From Chloranthus sessilifolius (Eukaryota > Streptophyta > Magnoliopsida > Chloranthales > Chloranthaceae): a DNA stretch of 64,000 nucleotides. The translations under genes were made by a program, and so were the position numbers. The stretch covers positions 69,039,597-69,103,596 of the forward strand of contig CM037590.1 of the NCBI GenBank assembly GCA_021018995.1, read 5' to 3'. Shown in pieces: positions 34,179 to 46,880 of the stretch. The notes beneath the pieces are model-generated. The model worked only from the letters and a program-made list of their open reading frames with translations. It was not told where the DNA came from and searched no databases. Each line of letters begins with the position of its first letter. Position 1 is the stretch's first letter.

Positions 34179-35194
34179 ATTAGGATTATATATTAATTAT
34201 ATATTAATTCATTATACAGTAATCATTAGATGATTTTTTTTATAAGGACCATGAGAAGAATCTTATTATAAGGGGAAAAAAGTAAAAAAAAATTAAAATT
34301 ATTATATATATTATATATTATTAATCAAGTCAAGCCGAGGCGGGCCGAGATTTACAAGCTTTGCTCTACTTCAACCGAGCTTTAAATAAAAAGCATGACT
34401 CTAGCTCTTGAGTTGAGCTTAAGAGAGCAAAAGCTCTCATTTTCAAGTCGCGCTGGCTTGACTTTGAACTTGATTTTGTGTTCAACCAAATCTCTAGCCA
34501 TTGAATATGAGAGAATCTTGACTTCCACAATTTCCAATTTTATGTAGTGTGAGATATAGTAAATTCTATCTTATCCAATGACTACAGATCTGTTGAACAC
34601 ATAATCAGGTTCAACCAGTTGAACCTGACCATTGCCTAAGATTCTCAACGGACCGTGCTTGAGTTGGACTCAGCCCAACTCGCAATGGGCCAAGTATGAG
34701 CTTAGATAGATAAGCCCAATGCATAGATGGGCTAGTCCGCCCCAACCCAATTAGTAAGCCGAGCCAGGTATGGGCCAGTCTCACAAGCCCAATTAAAAAT
34801 TGACCCATTTCCCAAACTTGCCCGACTCTATCAAATTGGGTTAAGTGATATAGAAATTGACATGCAGTGCACGGCCTGGCCTGACATGGGTCGGGTATGA
34901 GATGAGGTAAAGTAAGTCCGATTCATTAATGGGCTGGACCAGTCCGGTCCAATTAATAAATGGGCCGGGTATGAGCTAGCTTGAAGAAGCCCGATTAGAA
35001 ATGGCTTCTTTAAGGCCATGCCAAACTCCGCCGGCCCTGCCCATTGAGACCTGTTCCATTGCCTACCCGTTTGCACCCCTAAAATAGAAGCAGCTTTGAA
35101 CCGCTCTTTCCATAAGATCCTCTAGCCAAATGAGAGCCGCTCCTTAGCCCCCGGGGAGCTGGCAAACAAGTCAAATACACGCAGCTAAAAGCCC

Positions 35195-35201
35195 TATAAA
35201 T
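35195..35201 (+). promoter_or_regulatory. TATA box of RRN3
   Basis: TATAAAT, followed about 30 bases later by the presumed transcription start near 35226. The leader that follows is GCTGGACGCTCAAAACCCTA-like, with AAACCCTA, a motif common in promoters of plant ribosome-biogenesis genes (telo-box type). A donor-like GGAG|GTTC at 35299/35300 and an acceptor TTTTCTAG at 36431 suggest a 5' UTR intron of about 1.1 kb. Confidence 0.55.
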
Positions 35202-35889
35202 TCACCACTCTCTCAGAGCTGGGTTTTTGGTTTGCTGGACGCTCAAAACCCTAAAATTTCCGCGGCTTCGTCTCTCTCACGCTGATTTCGAGAACGGAGG
35301 TTCAATTTCTATTGAAAAAATTTATCTGTTATTGCTCTTTTGCTAGATCACGTCTCTCATAATATATGTTTTTCTTTATTCAGATTTTATTTTCTGTAAC
35401 GTGCTATTTGTGTGAATTATTTTACTTTTATTGATTTATTGTACGTGATTATTAGTGTTTTCAATTTTCCATTCGATGGATTCAAAATTTTTCCGAAAAC
35501 TAACGTATAGACTGTCGATTTTAAAGTCGGTTATTTATTTATTTTTTATTTAAGCACCAATATTTATCGTTTAATTTCTATGTACTCAAGTTTATTATTT
35601 TTACTAAATTTCTCGTTTAAATTCTAAATACTCAAGATTATTATTATTGTTTTGTTCGCCAAAAATGGTTTTTGAAGGTTTATTTATTTGTTTATTTGAG
35701 CAAGGCATTGGCAGGACACTAAATTATTTATGTATTTTACGTGATAATTAGTTTTTTTGGTTTTTTTTTTCTTCCGTGGAGTTGAAAGTTATTTTTTCTC
35801 ATGAATTGCCTGGAATAAAATTATAAGATATATCTTCTATATTTCAGAGACTTGTGCCAAACTCCTAGGTTTAAGAATTAGGCTGGAAT

Positions 35890-36252
35890 CTTAGGCTGCC
35901 TTGGCATAGCTCTTTGTCAGCTCCCTGCCGGAGGCAGATATACTTGCTTTAGTAGCGTCACATTCTCCTTGCTAAATCCCTGCAAAGCAGGATTTACCTG
36001 CTCTCGCAGCTACCTCCCTGCTCCCTGCTAACTCCCTGTCAGAGCAAATGAAATCTGCTTTGGCAAAGAGTGAGCCGAGAGCAGGGGAGAACTGCTGGAG
36101 CTGGTAAATCATGCTCTACAGAGAGTTAGCAAGGAGAAGGGGGACCTGCTAAAGCAGGTAGCGGCGATTTAGCAAAGAGGAAGGGAACCTGCTAAACCAG
36201 GTAAACCCTGCTCTGGCAGGGAGCTACCAGAGAGTTATGCCAAACACAGCCT
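35890..36252. mobile_element. MITE in the presumed RRN3 5' UTR intron
   Basis: The left end has AGGCTGCCTTGGCATAGCTC and the right end GAGTTATGCCAAACACAGCCT, inverted copies. The arms carry AGCTCCCTGCC and GGCAGGGAGCT, and the interior repeats CTGCTAAATC/GATTTAGCA blocks rich in CTCCCTGC. The terminal pattern is hAT-like. No clear target duplication. Confidence 0.7.
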
Positions 36253-36497
36253 TTATATTCTGTAGTGTCAGTTGCTCTCAAGGTCTCTTATGATGTATAA
36301 AATACACCATTCATTTTCTTTTCTTTTATCTTTTCATGGAAATATTGTTTATCTCCAATGATATTTTGGAATCCCAATACTAACCGCTTTGAATATAAGG
36401 AGATTTTGTTGATATCTCTATTATTTTCTAGGTCTTTTAATACCAATTTCCTTCGCTTGAAGACGAGTTTTTTAAAGCCTGAGAAATTTTGGTGACT

Positions 36498-39400
36498 ATG
36501 GGGATGGAATTAGCAAAAAATGAGGTGGGAAGTTGCGATAGTTATTTCAGTGACTTGGAGGTTGTCACCCATGTTCGAGATGCCCTCAAATCGGCTGTGC
36601 AGGTGAACTCAGCAACTGTAGTTACCTAATAAACAAGCATTCTAATCTACATAAGTTGTGCTTCATTGCATTTGTAGACTTTCTTTCCTACCTCTCTAGA
36701 TTAGTATATTAATTTCTCCTATCAGTATGTAGTTCATGTGTCTTCAAAGGTATCCTGGTAACCTTGCATAAAACTGTTGACACATAATATTCCATGCTTC
36801 TGCTTTGCTTGATAACTTTGTTTTTAGTTTGAAGGAGGGGTTTTTGTAAGTGGGTACTTGGACAAAATGGGATCTTTAGGGATAAATATAGGTGGGTTGT
36901 TAGGAAAATCTCAACAGACCTTTTCCTTCATTATTGGTATTTGAGGGAAAATTGGATAGTTGATATTTTTCAATAAAAAAAGCATTACACTTGAAAATTG
37001 CCACTGGGATATGGGTAGTCGGCATGTATCATACTCCTGTCATGTATCTTACAAGTTGGATCACACATGGAGGTCTTTGACAACATGATTTTGGGTTTTT
37101 TGCAAATACCCCCCTGAGTTTTGTTGATATTACAAATAACCCCCTCAGTTATAGCTATTTGCTTTAAACCCCCTGAGTTAGCATTTTGGTGTTCATAAAA
37201 CACCCTTTTTAACGGATGCTATTTTAATTGGTTAACCAATCGTTAAAGAATAGCCTAAATACCATATTTATCCTTTTTAAAATTAAATTACTAAATTGCC
37301 ACTGTCTACATGTGGTAAGAGTAATTTTAAATCCACCCCTCCACTTACAAAAAAGAGTAGTTTTAAATCCACCCACCAAATATTTTAGTTCACCCACGCT
37401 GAAAAGCATTGACTGCATTGAATCGGACGATGGAGATCGTTTATCGTCCCAACCTTTCACACGATGGATCTTGAGATCACGGTGGCACCATTAGACGATT
37501 GACTGCATTGAATCGGACGATGGAGATCATTTATCGTCCCAACCTTTCACACGATGTATCTTGAGATCATGGTGGCACCATCAGATTGTTGACTGTATTG
37601 AATTGGACGATGGAGGTTGTTTATCGCCCCAACCATTCACACGATGGATCTTGAGATCATGGTGGCACCATCAGACGGTTGATTGCATTGAATCGGACGA
37701 TGGATATTTTTTATCGTCCCAACCTTTCACACGATGGATCTTGAGATCATGGTGGCACCATTAGATGGCTGATTTTTTTATTTCATGTGGTACACACCCA
37801 AAAAAATGACCTTAAAATTAATTTTAACCGTATACGTGATGTTAAGGTCACTTTTCTGAGATGTGTGCCACGAAATAAAACACTGATTGTCTAATGGTAT
37901 GCCTAAACGATCTTCATCGTCTTATTCAATGCAATCAATGTGTTTTAGCGTGGGTGAACTCAAAGATTCGGTGGATGGAAGTAGACGCGGTTAGGCAATC
38001 CAATTCCTAAAAATGGGTCTTGAATCATATAGGGAATTGGAGGGACGAGTATTTTGAGTGGAACATGTAGATTGAAAGTTTTCTTTTCAAGAATAATTGC
38101 ATCGTTTGCCACAAATCCTCCATTGGTTGAGTATTCGTCCAAACGTTGGCATGCTTTAATGGGGGAATCACCCATCAGATGAGTCTTGAATCTGATGGGT
38201 GAATGAAGGGCCTTTTAGAAGAGTACCTTTAAATCCACCCACTGAATCTTTAAGTTCACCCACCCTGAAACACGTTGATTGAATTGAATCGAACGATGGA
38301 GATCATTTATCCTCCCAATCTTTCACATGATGGATCTTGAGATCATGATCGTACCATCAGACGGTCAGTGTTTTATTTCACGTGGCACACATCTTAGAAA
38401 AGTGACCTTAACATCACATGCGTGCTTAAAATTGATATTAAGGTCACTTTTAGGGGTGTGTACCACATGAAATAAAAAATCGACCGTCTGATGTACGATC
38501 TCATGAAATATTGGGACGATAAAAAATCTCCATCATTTGATTCAATGCAGTCGATGTGTTTCAGCGTGGGTGAACTCAAAGATTTTGTGGGTGGATTTAA
38601 AGGTACTCCTTTTAGAATAGTGGTCAATTATAATGGCATGACTTGTAAATAAAGGTGAATGAAGGGCCTTTTAGAATGATGATAAACTTTAATGGCATGA
38701 CTTGTAAATATAGATGAATGAAGGGCCTTTTAGAATGGTGGTATTTTAAAATATTGGTTTCATTAAGGGCAAAATAGGCTTTCTGTCCATAAACTCACGG
38801 CTAGTTAACGACAGGGGGTTATATGAAACAGAAACACAAAATTAGGGGCTAGAGAATAAATACCCATAACTCAGGGGGTTTCTTATAATATTAGCATAAC
38901 ACGGGGGGGTATATGCAAAAAACCCCATGATTTTTGTTCTTAATACATTAAAAAAAACTCGCCCATTGAAATTTCAGCTTGTCTGTGGAAATCTCATACT
39001 CTAGAAACCAAAATTGTGAGCATAAATGAGGGACAAAGAAAAAAGCTGAGTAACTCGTAATTAAAATTCTACATCTGGACTCGTTTGAGAAGATTCTAAC
39101 CTGAGAGACAATCTCATTAGAGTAGATAGAAAACTTGGATGACCTTTTTTTTTTGTTTGGATAATTTTCTGTAATTGAATTTTTTTGGGGATGGTAAAGA
39201 AAGACAAGAACCTGGAGGTTCATAGTAGATAAAACCAGCTTGGAGATACATCCTAGTTTCACATGTAATGAATTTCTCTTGGAAGAGAAATGTTGTTGCC
39301 TCAAATAAGATTGATTCTGATGAGCACGCTCTTTATAAAAAATGTAATCTTTCAAGTTAGCTTCTGAAGAATATGGGTAAACAAAATGACGTCGGACAAC

Positions 39401-42400
39401 GACCCTTAAAGAATATGAGATGATGATTGCCGAAATTAAATTAATTAATTAAGCAATAAAACCCAAATTAAAACGATACCTTAGGATTTCATGGAGTTCC
39501 TCTTAGATAACCATGTTAGGTTCGCTTAGGGTCCAATTCGGTGTGTCCGTTAGAATTGAGAAAGGTGCGATCCTAAAGATTGGACTCCGACATCTTCTAG
39601 GTTTGGGCGTTCGCTCTCGGATCGATGTGGAATCTCGTAGCTCCTTGCTAGGGGCCTAGGGCTTTCGAAGTGAATGGTGAATCGGTTGCAAATAGAGAAA
39701 ACTCGAGCCCAACGGCAATCATGGATCGATGGGTAATGACTAGAGTCAATCCACAAGGAAGGGCATCAAGGTTACTCAAGAGTTAGGGTTTTAGGAATTT
39801 TAGACAACAACAAGAAGTAGAACTAGATGACAAAATAACAAGCAAATAAGAAAAGAGGTAAAGAGAAAATCAAAGACAACACATGAGCATCACACCCTTG
39901 GCCTCACACCAAACCCATATTGGGAAGAAGACTCATTCTCCATTAAAGCTCCTGACAAGCTCAAAGTGTTTACACTCTTCTTTAAAATCAACCAATGCCA
40001 AATTTGGCTTACATAAGGACATTATATAATAGTTACAAAGAAAACATAAACCCTAAAATGGAAAAGTACTAGAATGCCCAAAAAGGAAATCTAAAAACCT
40101 AAAATGCAAGAGAAAGGACTAAAGGGCAAGCCCAAACTGGACTCGCTCGAGCGAGTTTGGTTCTCGCTTGAGCGAGGGCTTCAACTTTCCACGTCTCTGG
40201 CACTGCCTTGGGTTGCTCAAGCAACAACCAGGGGTCACTTGATCGACTAAGGGCCAAAAGTGTGGCCTCCCATCCATGTGCAATCTCGTTCGAGCGATAA
40301 GTAGACTCGCTCGAGTGATTAGCAGTAGGGGGCTGTCTTGTCGCTTCTCTAGGCTCCCCTCCCGAGTGATGTCAATGCCCCATTGTTCCTTCCTCGCTTC
40401 TTCTTGCTCCGATACACCCGATGCGGCCCAAACCTACGTCTACGGTGTCGGCATCCCCACCACAAAATGTTGTGTAGTGTATAAATCTCTCACGCCTTTT
40501 CTATGTAGCTAGAGCTGAAAATGAGCCAAGCCGAGCCAAGCTCGAACAAGGGTTAGCTCTAGCTCGGCTCTACCTTAAGAACCTGTGCTCTAGCTGAACT
40601 CTACCAACAACAGAGCGTCCAGATCCTCTCTTAGCATGAGTTGATTTTATGCCCATGTCGTTTTTAGTAAAAATCTGTTATATATAGAAAAAGATTACCA
40701 CACCACAATCTCCAGTCTTCGGTCCGTCTATCTATGGAGGTTTTGGTTGGTCCTTTTCTTTGTATTCTTTGATCTCTTTTCCCGAAAGCTTTCGAGTACT
40801 TTCGTTTACAACTTGGGTAACATTTTACAAACTTGTGATGTGGGATTAGATCCACAATACACATACTAGCATAACCTTCAACATAAATATGATTACTTAG
40901 TATTTATCTTTTAAATTTCCAGCACTCCGTCAAACTCAATAATAAATTCAGCTACAGTCCTTGAATCTTCACATCTTTAGCTGATTATCCAAACAACAGT
41001 TACAGGAAGTCGTACATTGCAACACAGCTTCACTGGAATTGATAGTCTAACAAATCATTGAACTGCAAAGGTGAGGCCACAACCGCCAAAAATAAAAATT
41101 TGAGCCAATCAGCCAATAGATGATTAAATTCACGTAATCATGTGGATCAATAGAATGATCTGTGGTTTCCAAACGAATTCCTATCGAATGGGAAGCTAGG
41201 TCGGGTACACCACCCAATGTCTCGCGTACAAGATGAGGATCAGGGCTTTTTTCTTTACTGTTATGTTGGCAAAGAAAATACAAGCATAAATAAGTGGAGC
41301 CGTATTTTTATTAAGAGAAATTGCTAGGATACTCCAATATTAGAGATTCTAACCCCTAGACACAAGATGCCGAGTCTGGGAGACTAGAACTACTTGAATA
41401 TCAAACCAAGTCACCCAAGCTCCTTAATTTAGCCAGTAGACATGGATAACGTTTTTACAAGCGTCAGACTTGTGATGTGGCACCAAAGCCACATTGCACA
41501 AATGCACTCTAATATAGTATTTAAACCTGAAAAGGGAATGTAAGATTTTAAAGCTCAAGAACTTATGGATTATAATATCAAGCCCAAAATATAACAACTT
41601 TTGAGTTCGCATTGTCAACAGTCTGTAACCAAAAAAGAGTTAGAGGAGCTGTAGGCCCTTTGACTCGTTAAGATTTCAGAGAGAAAACATAATCTTTCAA
41701 TTACGTGGGCTTTGAGAACTTTTTTTTTGTAAATAATTTCTTTCCACCATGCTGTATGGATTTTGTCTTGATGTTTTGTAATGCAGCATCTAAGAATCAG
41801 TTTGTGAAGTTGTGAAGCATCTTTTATCTACTAATTATGACAGAGAGAAGGAAAAAGAAAAGATACATTGTACTTTGTCTTTTTGCTTATATGAATTTGA
41901 CAAACATTTGTTTTATTGGCATTAGTGATATTTTGTTTATGCGGCCTTCTTGTGCATGAATTGCATCAATACCAAATAATTGGTTGATTGCCCCTTGCAT
42001 GATTGAAGCTGACCATATTCTATTCAGTATGGAATTACAATACAATGCTATTTAGAATTTCTTAAAATTTAAAATTAATGGCTTAGGGTGATGATGGGCG
42101 GTATAATCAACTGATCGAGGTGATGGACTACTCTGAACACATTGGTCCTGATCAGGAGGCCATGCTCGTGGTATGTTATCTGCTTACAAGTGTTACAGTT
42201 TCATATAACTTTTGTTTATTTATTTATATTTATCTCTTTTTTCAAGTGCTATCTGACCTGAACATACAGTTTTGTTTGTACATGAATGCCAGACGAGTTT
42301 AAGGGCACTGACAGGAGCAGTCTCACATATTGATATTGTTCACCACGAATCTCTTCTCTCTTCCGTAAGTTTGCAAGCACTTTTGTTTTTGAAAAAAACG

Positions 42401-45400
42401 TAGTCCCCTTTCTCTTGAAAGTTCTCTCAATGGAAAGTCCCTTTTCAGATCTTTGGAATGAGCTTGTGGAACTATGGAAGGGACGTGATGGATGCCTATA
42501 TGGAGTTTATCATTTGTTTGGTATGTACGTTTAATTACATTATACTTAAAGTTCATTGCTCCTATCACTATTATGCCAACCTGTTTTCATTATGTTCTTG
42601 TTGTGTTGGCTATCCAGACTGCTTCAAATGGAAAACTTCTTGATGCATGTTTGGAAATGCTTGTTGGCAATTTTCTGCCTCCCAAATCTCGGCGTCTTGC
42701 AAGAAAGGAAGCAGTTATTGATCGGGTGCATATGGCCCTGAGTAACATTTCTGATTTGGTGCCACTTGCTCCCTTGAGGTTGATACCGATAATCCTTTGG
42801 AAAATGCCACATGCAAAATCTAATAATAAAGATGTGAGTCTCAAAACTATCTTATTATCAATTCACAGTCTGAGCTTTGTCCAGTTGGTTTATGCGCTCA
42901 TTTGTGTGGATTTACTGGTTCAGATTATTTTATATCTACATATCTATATCTTTACCATCTTTATGCATGCTTTGGGTTTCAAGCATAAGTTTTTGCAAGG
43001 TTGCTTCTGCTGATGGTTTGATTTCAACAATATCTTCTCCTTTTCATTGAATACCACTTTGTGTCCTTGTAGTAGTTGCTACTTTTTGTAATATCAGTGC
43101 ACTATTGAGTATTGTGATTTGGGAACAAAGTGGTCTCAGTTTATCAAGGAAGAAGGTCAATTCTTTTGGAATCTATTGATGTATGGATAAAATTTGAATA
43201 TAACAACAATATATTTCCACCATTTAATGCAAAAAAGTCGACTTGTCACAGTCATGATGTACTTGGTGATGATTAAACACTTTCTTCTTTTTCTCCCTAG
43301 AGTAATTCCTGCTAAATGAGCTTCATATGCCATGTTATAGATTAATAAATCAAATATAATTTCCAATGTGATTTAAGTCTAGTAAGTAAGAAAAAAGAAT
43401 CCAAAATATTTTCTTATCACTGAATCAACCCATTTCTCATCACATGCATGGTGCTTGGTTTTTCTTTGATCGGTAGATTGTGACGATAAACTTACTGAAT
43501 TTTGACGATGTATGCCCTTTTTTTAGTCAATCGTGCTCTATGTGGAGAACATGTTGAGGCTGGAAAGTGGACCAATTGGAGAACTTGTTGGGAGCTCAAT
43601 GCTTATGGCAGTGATGGATAGGCTTATAGATTTAGATGTAAGTATTTGATGTTGATGCATACAACTCAAACCAAAGGTTTACCCATGAGAAGACTACAAA
43701 AGATTATATGAAAGGCACTAACTTAATGATGTTAATGTATAACTACTTGGACTACATAGGTGGAAATAGCATGGGACGACATTTTACAAGAAGATTTTAG
43801 CAAAGGAATATTTGACATGGAATTCGAAGATGTGGAGGCAACTGCAGACTATGCTGGGGAAAATGGTAGCAAGGTACTCTTTACAATGCTTTAAGATGTT
43901 TTAACTTGTCCTGGGTTATAAAATATAGTCTTTAGTTTGATATGATATGTACTGCAACTGATTTTCGATTAGAAAATGACATTCTGAGGCTTATTTACAG
44001 CTCCCAGATGGAACATTGAGTCGGCAGAATCTAAGGGGAAATGAAGTTGCTGACAGATTAGATAGCCTGATGTTACTCACTTGTGAGCATCTCAAATCAT
44101 GCGCTGATGATGGTCGTCTGGTAAAGGTGAAACTCTTCACTCCTAATTCTTAACATTTATGTGAAAATTTCTCAAAGATGTGTGATAAGGATAAGAATCC
44201 TGTGCAATGCCAGGGGCAAAGAAAAAGGTGCAACACATAAAAACACAAAAAGAAACTGTATGGGCCATATGTGCATAAGAAAATGCTGCCCATATACATG
44301 TGTATAGCTGTCCATCGTACACCATCTCAATATGGGGTTTATAACAAATACGTAAGAACAGCTATGAAAAATGTGTTATTATAATGATGCTTATCCCCCA
44401 TACTCTACCAACAATTGGTACAGAAAGTGCACTGATTTGACATTACAAGCATCACTGATAGACCATAATGTCGGTGGCTTGATGGTGCTTTCCTATGACC
44501 ATTCCTGAGCTATTTGAGAGTTGTGGTTCCAATCTTTTCAAGGAAACTGGCCACATTCTTTGATATCTAGTCCTGGGTGCTATTTTTTAGTGCTTATAGT
44601 TAAGGAACAAATGATATGATATTCAATAATATGAAACGAACTCCAAGCATGCTGATTATAAGGCATTAAGGCTAAAAGAAAAGACCATCTGCTCGCAGAG
44701 GTGGGTGACCTTTGAAGAAATTGGGGAGAGATTATTTGATATTATGACATCAAAGGCCATAGATGCGTTGGGGAGCTGCACCTCTTGGGTCTCTTAACTC
44801 TTTAGGCTGTCAGCAGCCCGGGCATTTGATAGGCACATTATTTTCACCCTAAAATCTAGGCCTGAACCCTCCCTTGTTACCAAATTAGGCCGGGCTCGGC
44901 CGAAATACATTTGGGCTCGAATTTTTTTTAAGCCCAAACCTGACCTGAGATGGGTTCGGGCATGGCCACATTTTAATTGGCCCAATTATTTTCCACTCTA
45001 AAATTTAGGTCGCCCCGGATAGCTTTCATACTCTTTAAAACAAAAAAAAAAATCAGCCCAAACCCGAGTCGGGACATGAGGGTCTCTGGCTGGATACCCA
45101 TTGGCAGCCCTAGGTCTCTTAAGCTAAATATCAACAGTTAGTCAGTGCCCTTGGACTGAGTTAATTGGAGGGCATATTGAGACTTAGGGTAATATTGTGA
45201 CATTAATTCTTGAATTTTGCCAATCCAATTGCATGGGCTGATTCGATGGAGATAGTAGCCAAAGGGCTCCTAGAAGGTTTAAAAGCCTTGAAATTGATGT
45301 GAAATAAACCAATGGTTATTGAATGAAGCATTGAATGCAATTAGTTGGGCTCGGATGGGAGTATGACTCCTTGGTGCCTTTTTCAGCATGTGTTAAGAGC

Positions 45401-46846
45401 AGCACATAGTGCAGAAGATTTATAAAAAAAATGGAGAGAGGTGGGTGATTGTTCAAGGCCTTAACAATAGAACCTTGGTGGATAGAGATGGGGGAGACCA
45501 TCTTCTTTGATAAACACTAAGCACTGTGCAATATAAAGTGAAAGAACGTGGAAAACATAGAAAGTGAAAAATTAGTTTTATCTGCACAGGTCTGAGCATG
45601 ACATGTGATGTCAGGTTATTCCTACGCCAAGCTAGATCTGCCACATGATGCCCACGATGTGGATAGGCCACATGCCAAAATTTGCATTAAACAACATAAC
45701 TATAAAATAAATTTATGTTTCGAAGTTATATAGGGACTGTGCCATATCTGTACAATGAGGGCTATATATTGGATTGTTAGAATTGTGAATTGTCTAATTG
45801 ATTCATGTTGTTCGCTGTGATCAACCCGGTGTGTGGCCTACTGGCTTTCCTGTGGATTACTTGGAGTTGCCATCATCTCCTTGTCCCATCTAGAAAGGGT
45901 GATTTTATTATGAGTTAATGGACAATGGGTGTCCACCCATCATGGGTGGACACGGTACTCCACATGTCTGTGTGACTGAATGACTGCGCACAGACTTCTA
46001 ATGTATGGAAATCCATGCATATCACAGTCACACAGATGTGTGGACTGCTTTACTGTACATGATGGTTGGACACCCATTGTAGACTAACTCTTTTATTATT
46101 TATTTTTAATGAAAAAGATTATTATAAAGAATAGGTAAATGAGTTAGTAGAGCACTATATTTTTCCACGGCTTTTAATTCGGATGATTTATCAAAATAAA
46201 TAATATAGCTGAAGAAGCCTATGGAGCTTTAAATTTTCTCTACGCTTGGACCAGATAGCTCATTTTTTTATAATTAAAAAAAAAGAAGGAATAAATGCTT
46301 TATCCAAATGAAAAGTTATTCATTTTCTGAACAAAATCAGCAAACCATATTGACTTAGTATATAATAATGAATAAATGACATGGTCCAAAATGTCATGCT
46401 GTAAATAAACTATAGATTTTATATGTGAAGCATATAATACAGCATATCTAAATATGGTATGAATATGTGATTACCCATAATATTCTTGAGAAATACATTC
46501 ATAAATAAAAAAGTAAAGAAAAATCTTGAGATGCTGACTCATATCCTTGCTTCTGTACCAAGCACCATAGTTGCTCGCCCCATTGGTCGGTTGAATCAGG
46601 CGGGCCGCTTCCCTGGAGCGTTGAATGAAATAGGTGGCCGGGTTCTCTTTCTATTGATATCATAGGCCCGATTCTTATTCATCTACTTTATATTTTTATA
46701 TTTTGAAAAAGGCTTGGTTGAACTTGAAAATTCACTCATTGAATGAATAAATGATTGAATTGGATTCGGTGGTGATGATTGTTGACTGATGTAATTTTAC
46801 GTTCTCCATTTGCACATTATCCAATACTTAAGTGAGAGGAGTGTTG

Positions 46847-46880
<34 letters not shown>

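Larger units (their letters stand above)
30122..35170. other. Gene-poor repetitive region
   Basis: No complete gene is seen. Contents: AT-rich sequence with TTTCG-rich stretches (30360-30700); repeats rich in GGGTCGGG/CCCGACC (about 31050-31700 and 34570-35080); a 48-49 bp unit repeated about 2.5 times (31761-31885, CAAGATTCTTCCATATCCAA); a partial MITE of the TTTGAATCAGA family (about 32515-32650); a possible promoter (32918-33240); and (GA)n at 34128-34176. Short open frames here follow the repeats and look non-coding. Confidence 0.55.
37093..38925. mobile_element. Non-autonomous Mutator-type element in RRN3 intron 1
   Basis: 1833 bp with inverted ends (GGGTTTTTTGCAAATACCCC; right end inverted GGGTTTTTTGCATATACCCC) and a perfect 9-bp target duplication CATGATTTT (37084-37092 and 38926-38934). 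A 9-bp duplication is the hallmark of Mutator-like elements. The terminal repeats extend imperfectly for over 100 bp (CCCCCTGAGTTA blocks). No transposase is present. It hosts at least one further MITE and a 90-bp tandem array. Confidence 0.88.

Noticed and set aside
34310..35080. Telomere-like repeat from GGGTTGGG/CCCAACC words
   Set aside because: The words are irregular and not TTTAGGG; they match the GC-rich MITE-like elements elsewhere in the window.
37228..37764. Plus-strand frames encoding repeated FTRWILRSWWHH units
   Set aside because: Produced by the 90-bp tandem repeat in a MITE; no promoter, no homology to a protein.
42458..43013. Alternative plus-strand frames and minus-strand frames over RRN3 exons 4-5
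   Set aside because: Shadows or intron read-through of the conserved RRN3 exons, which are short and joined by good splice sites.
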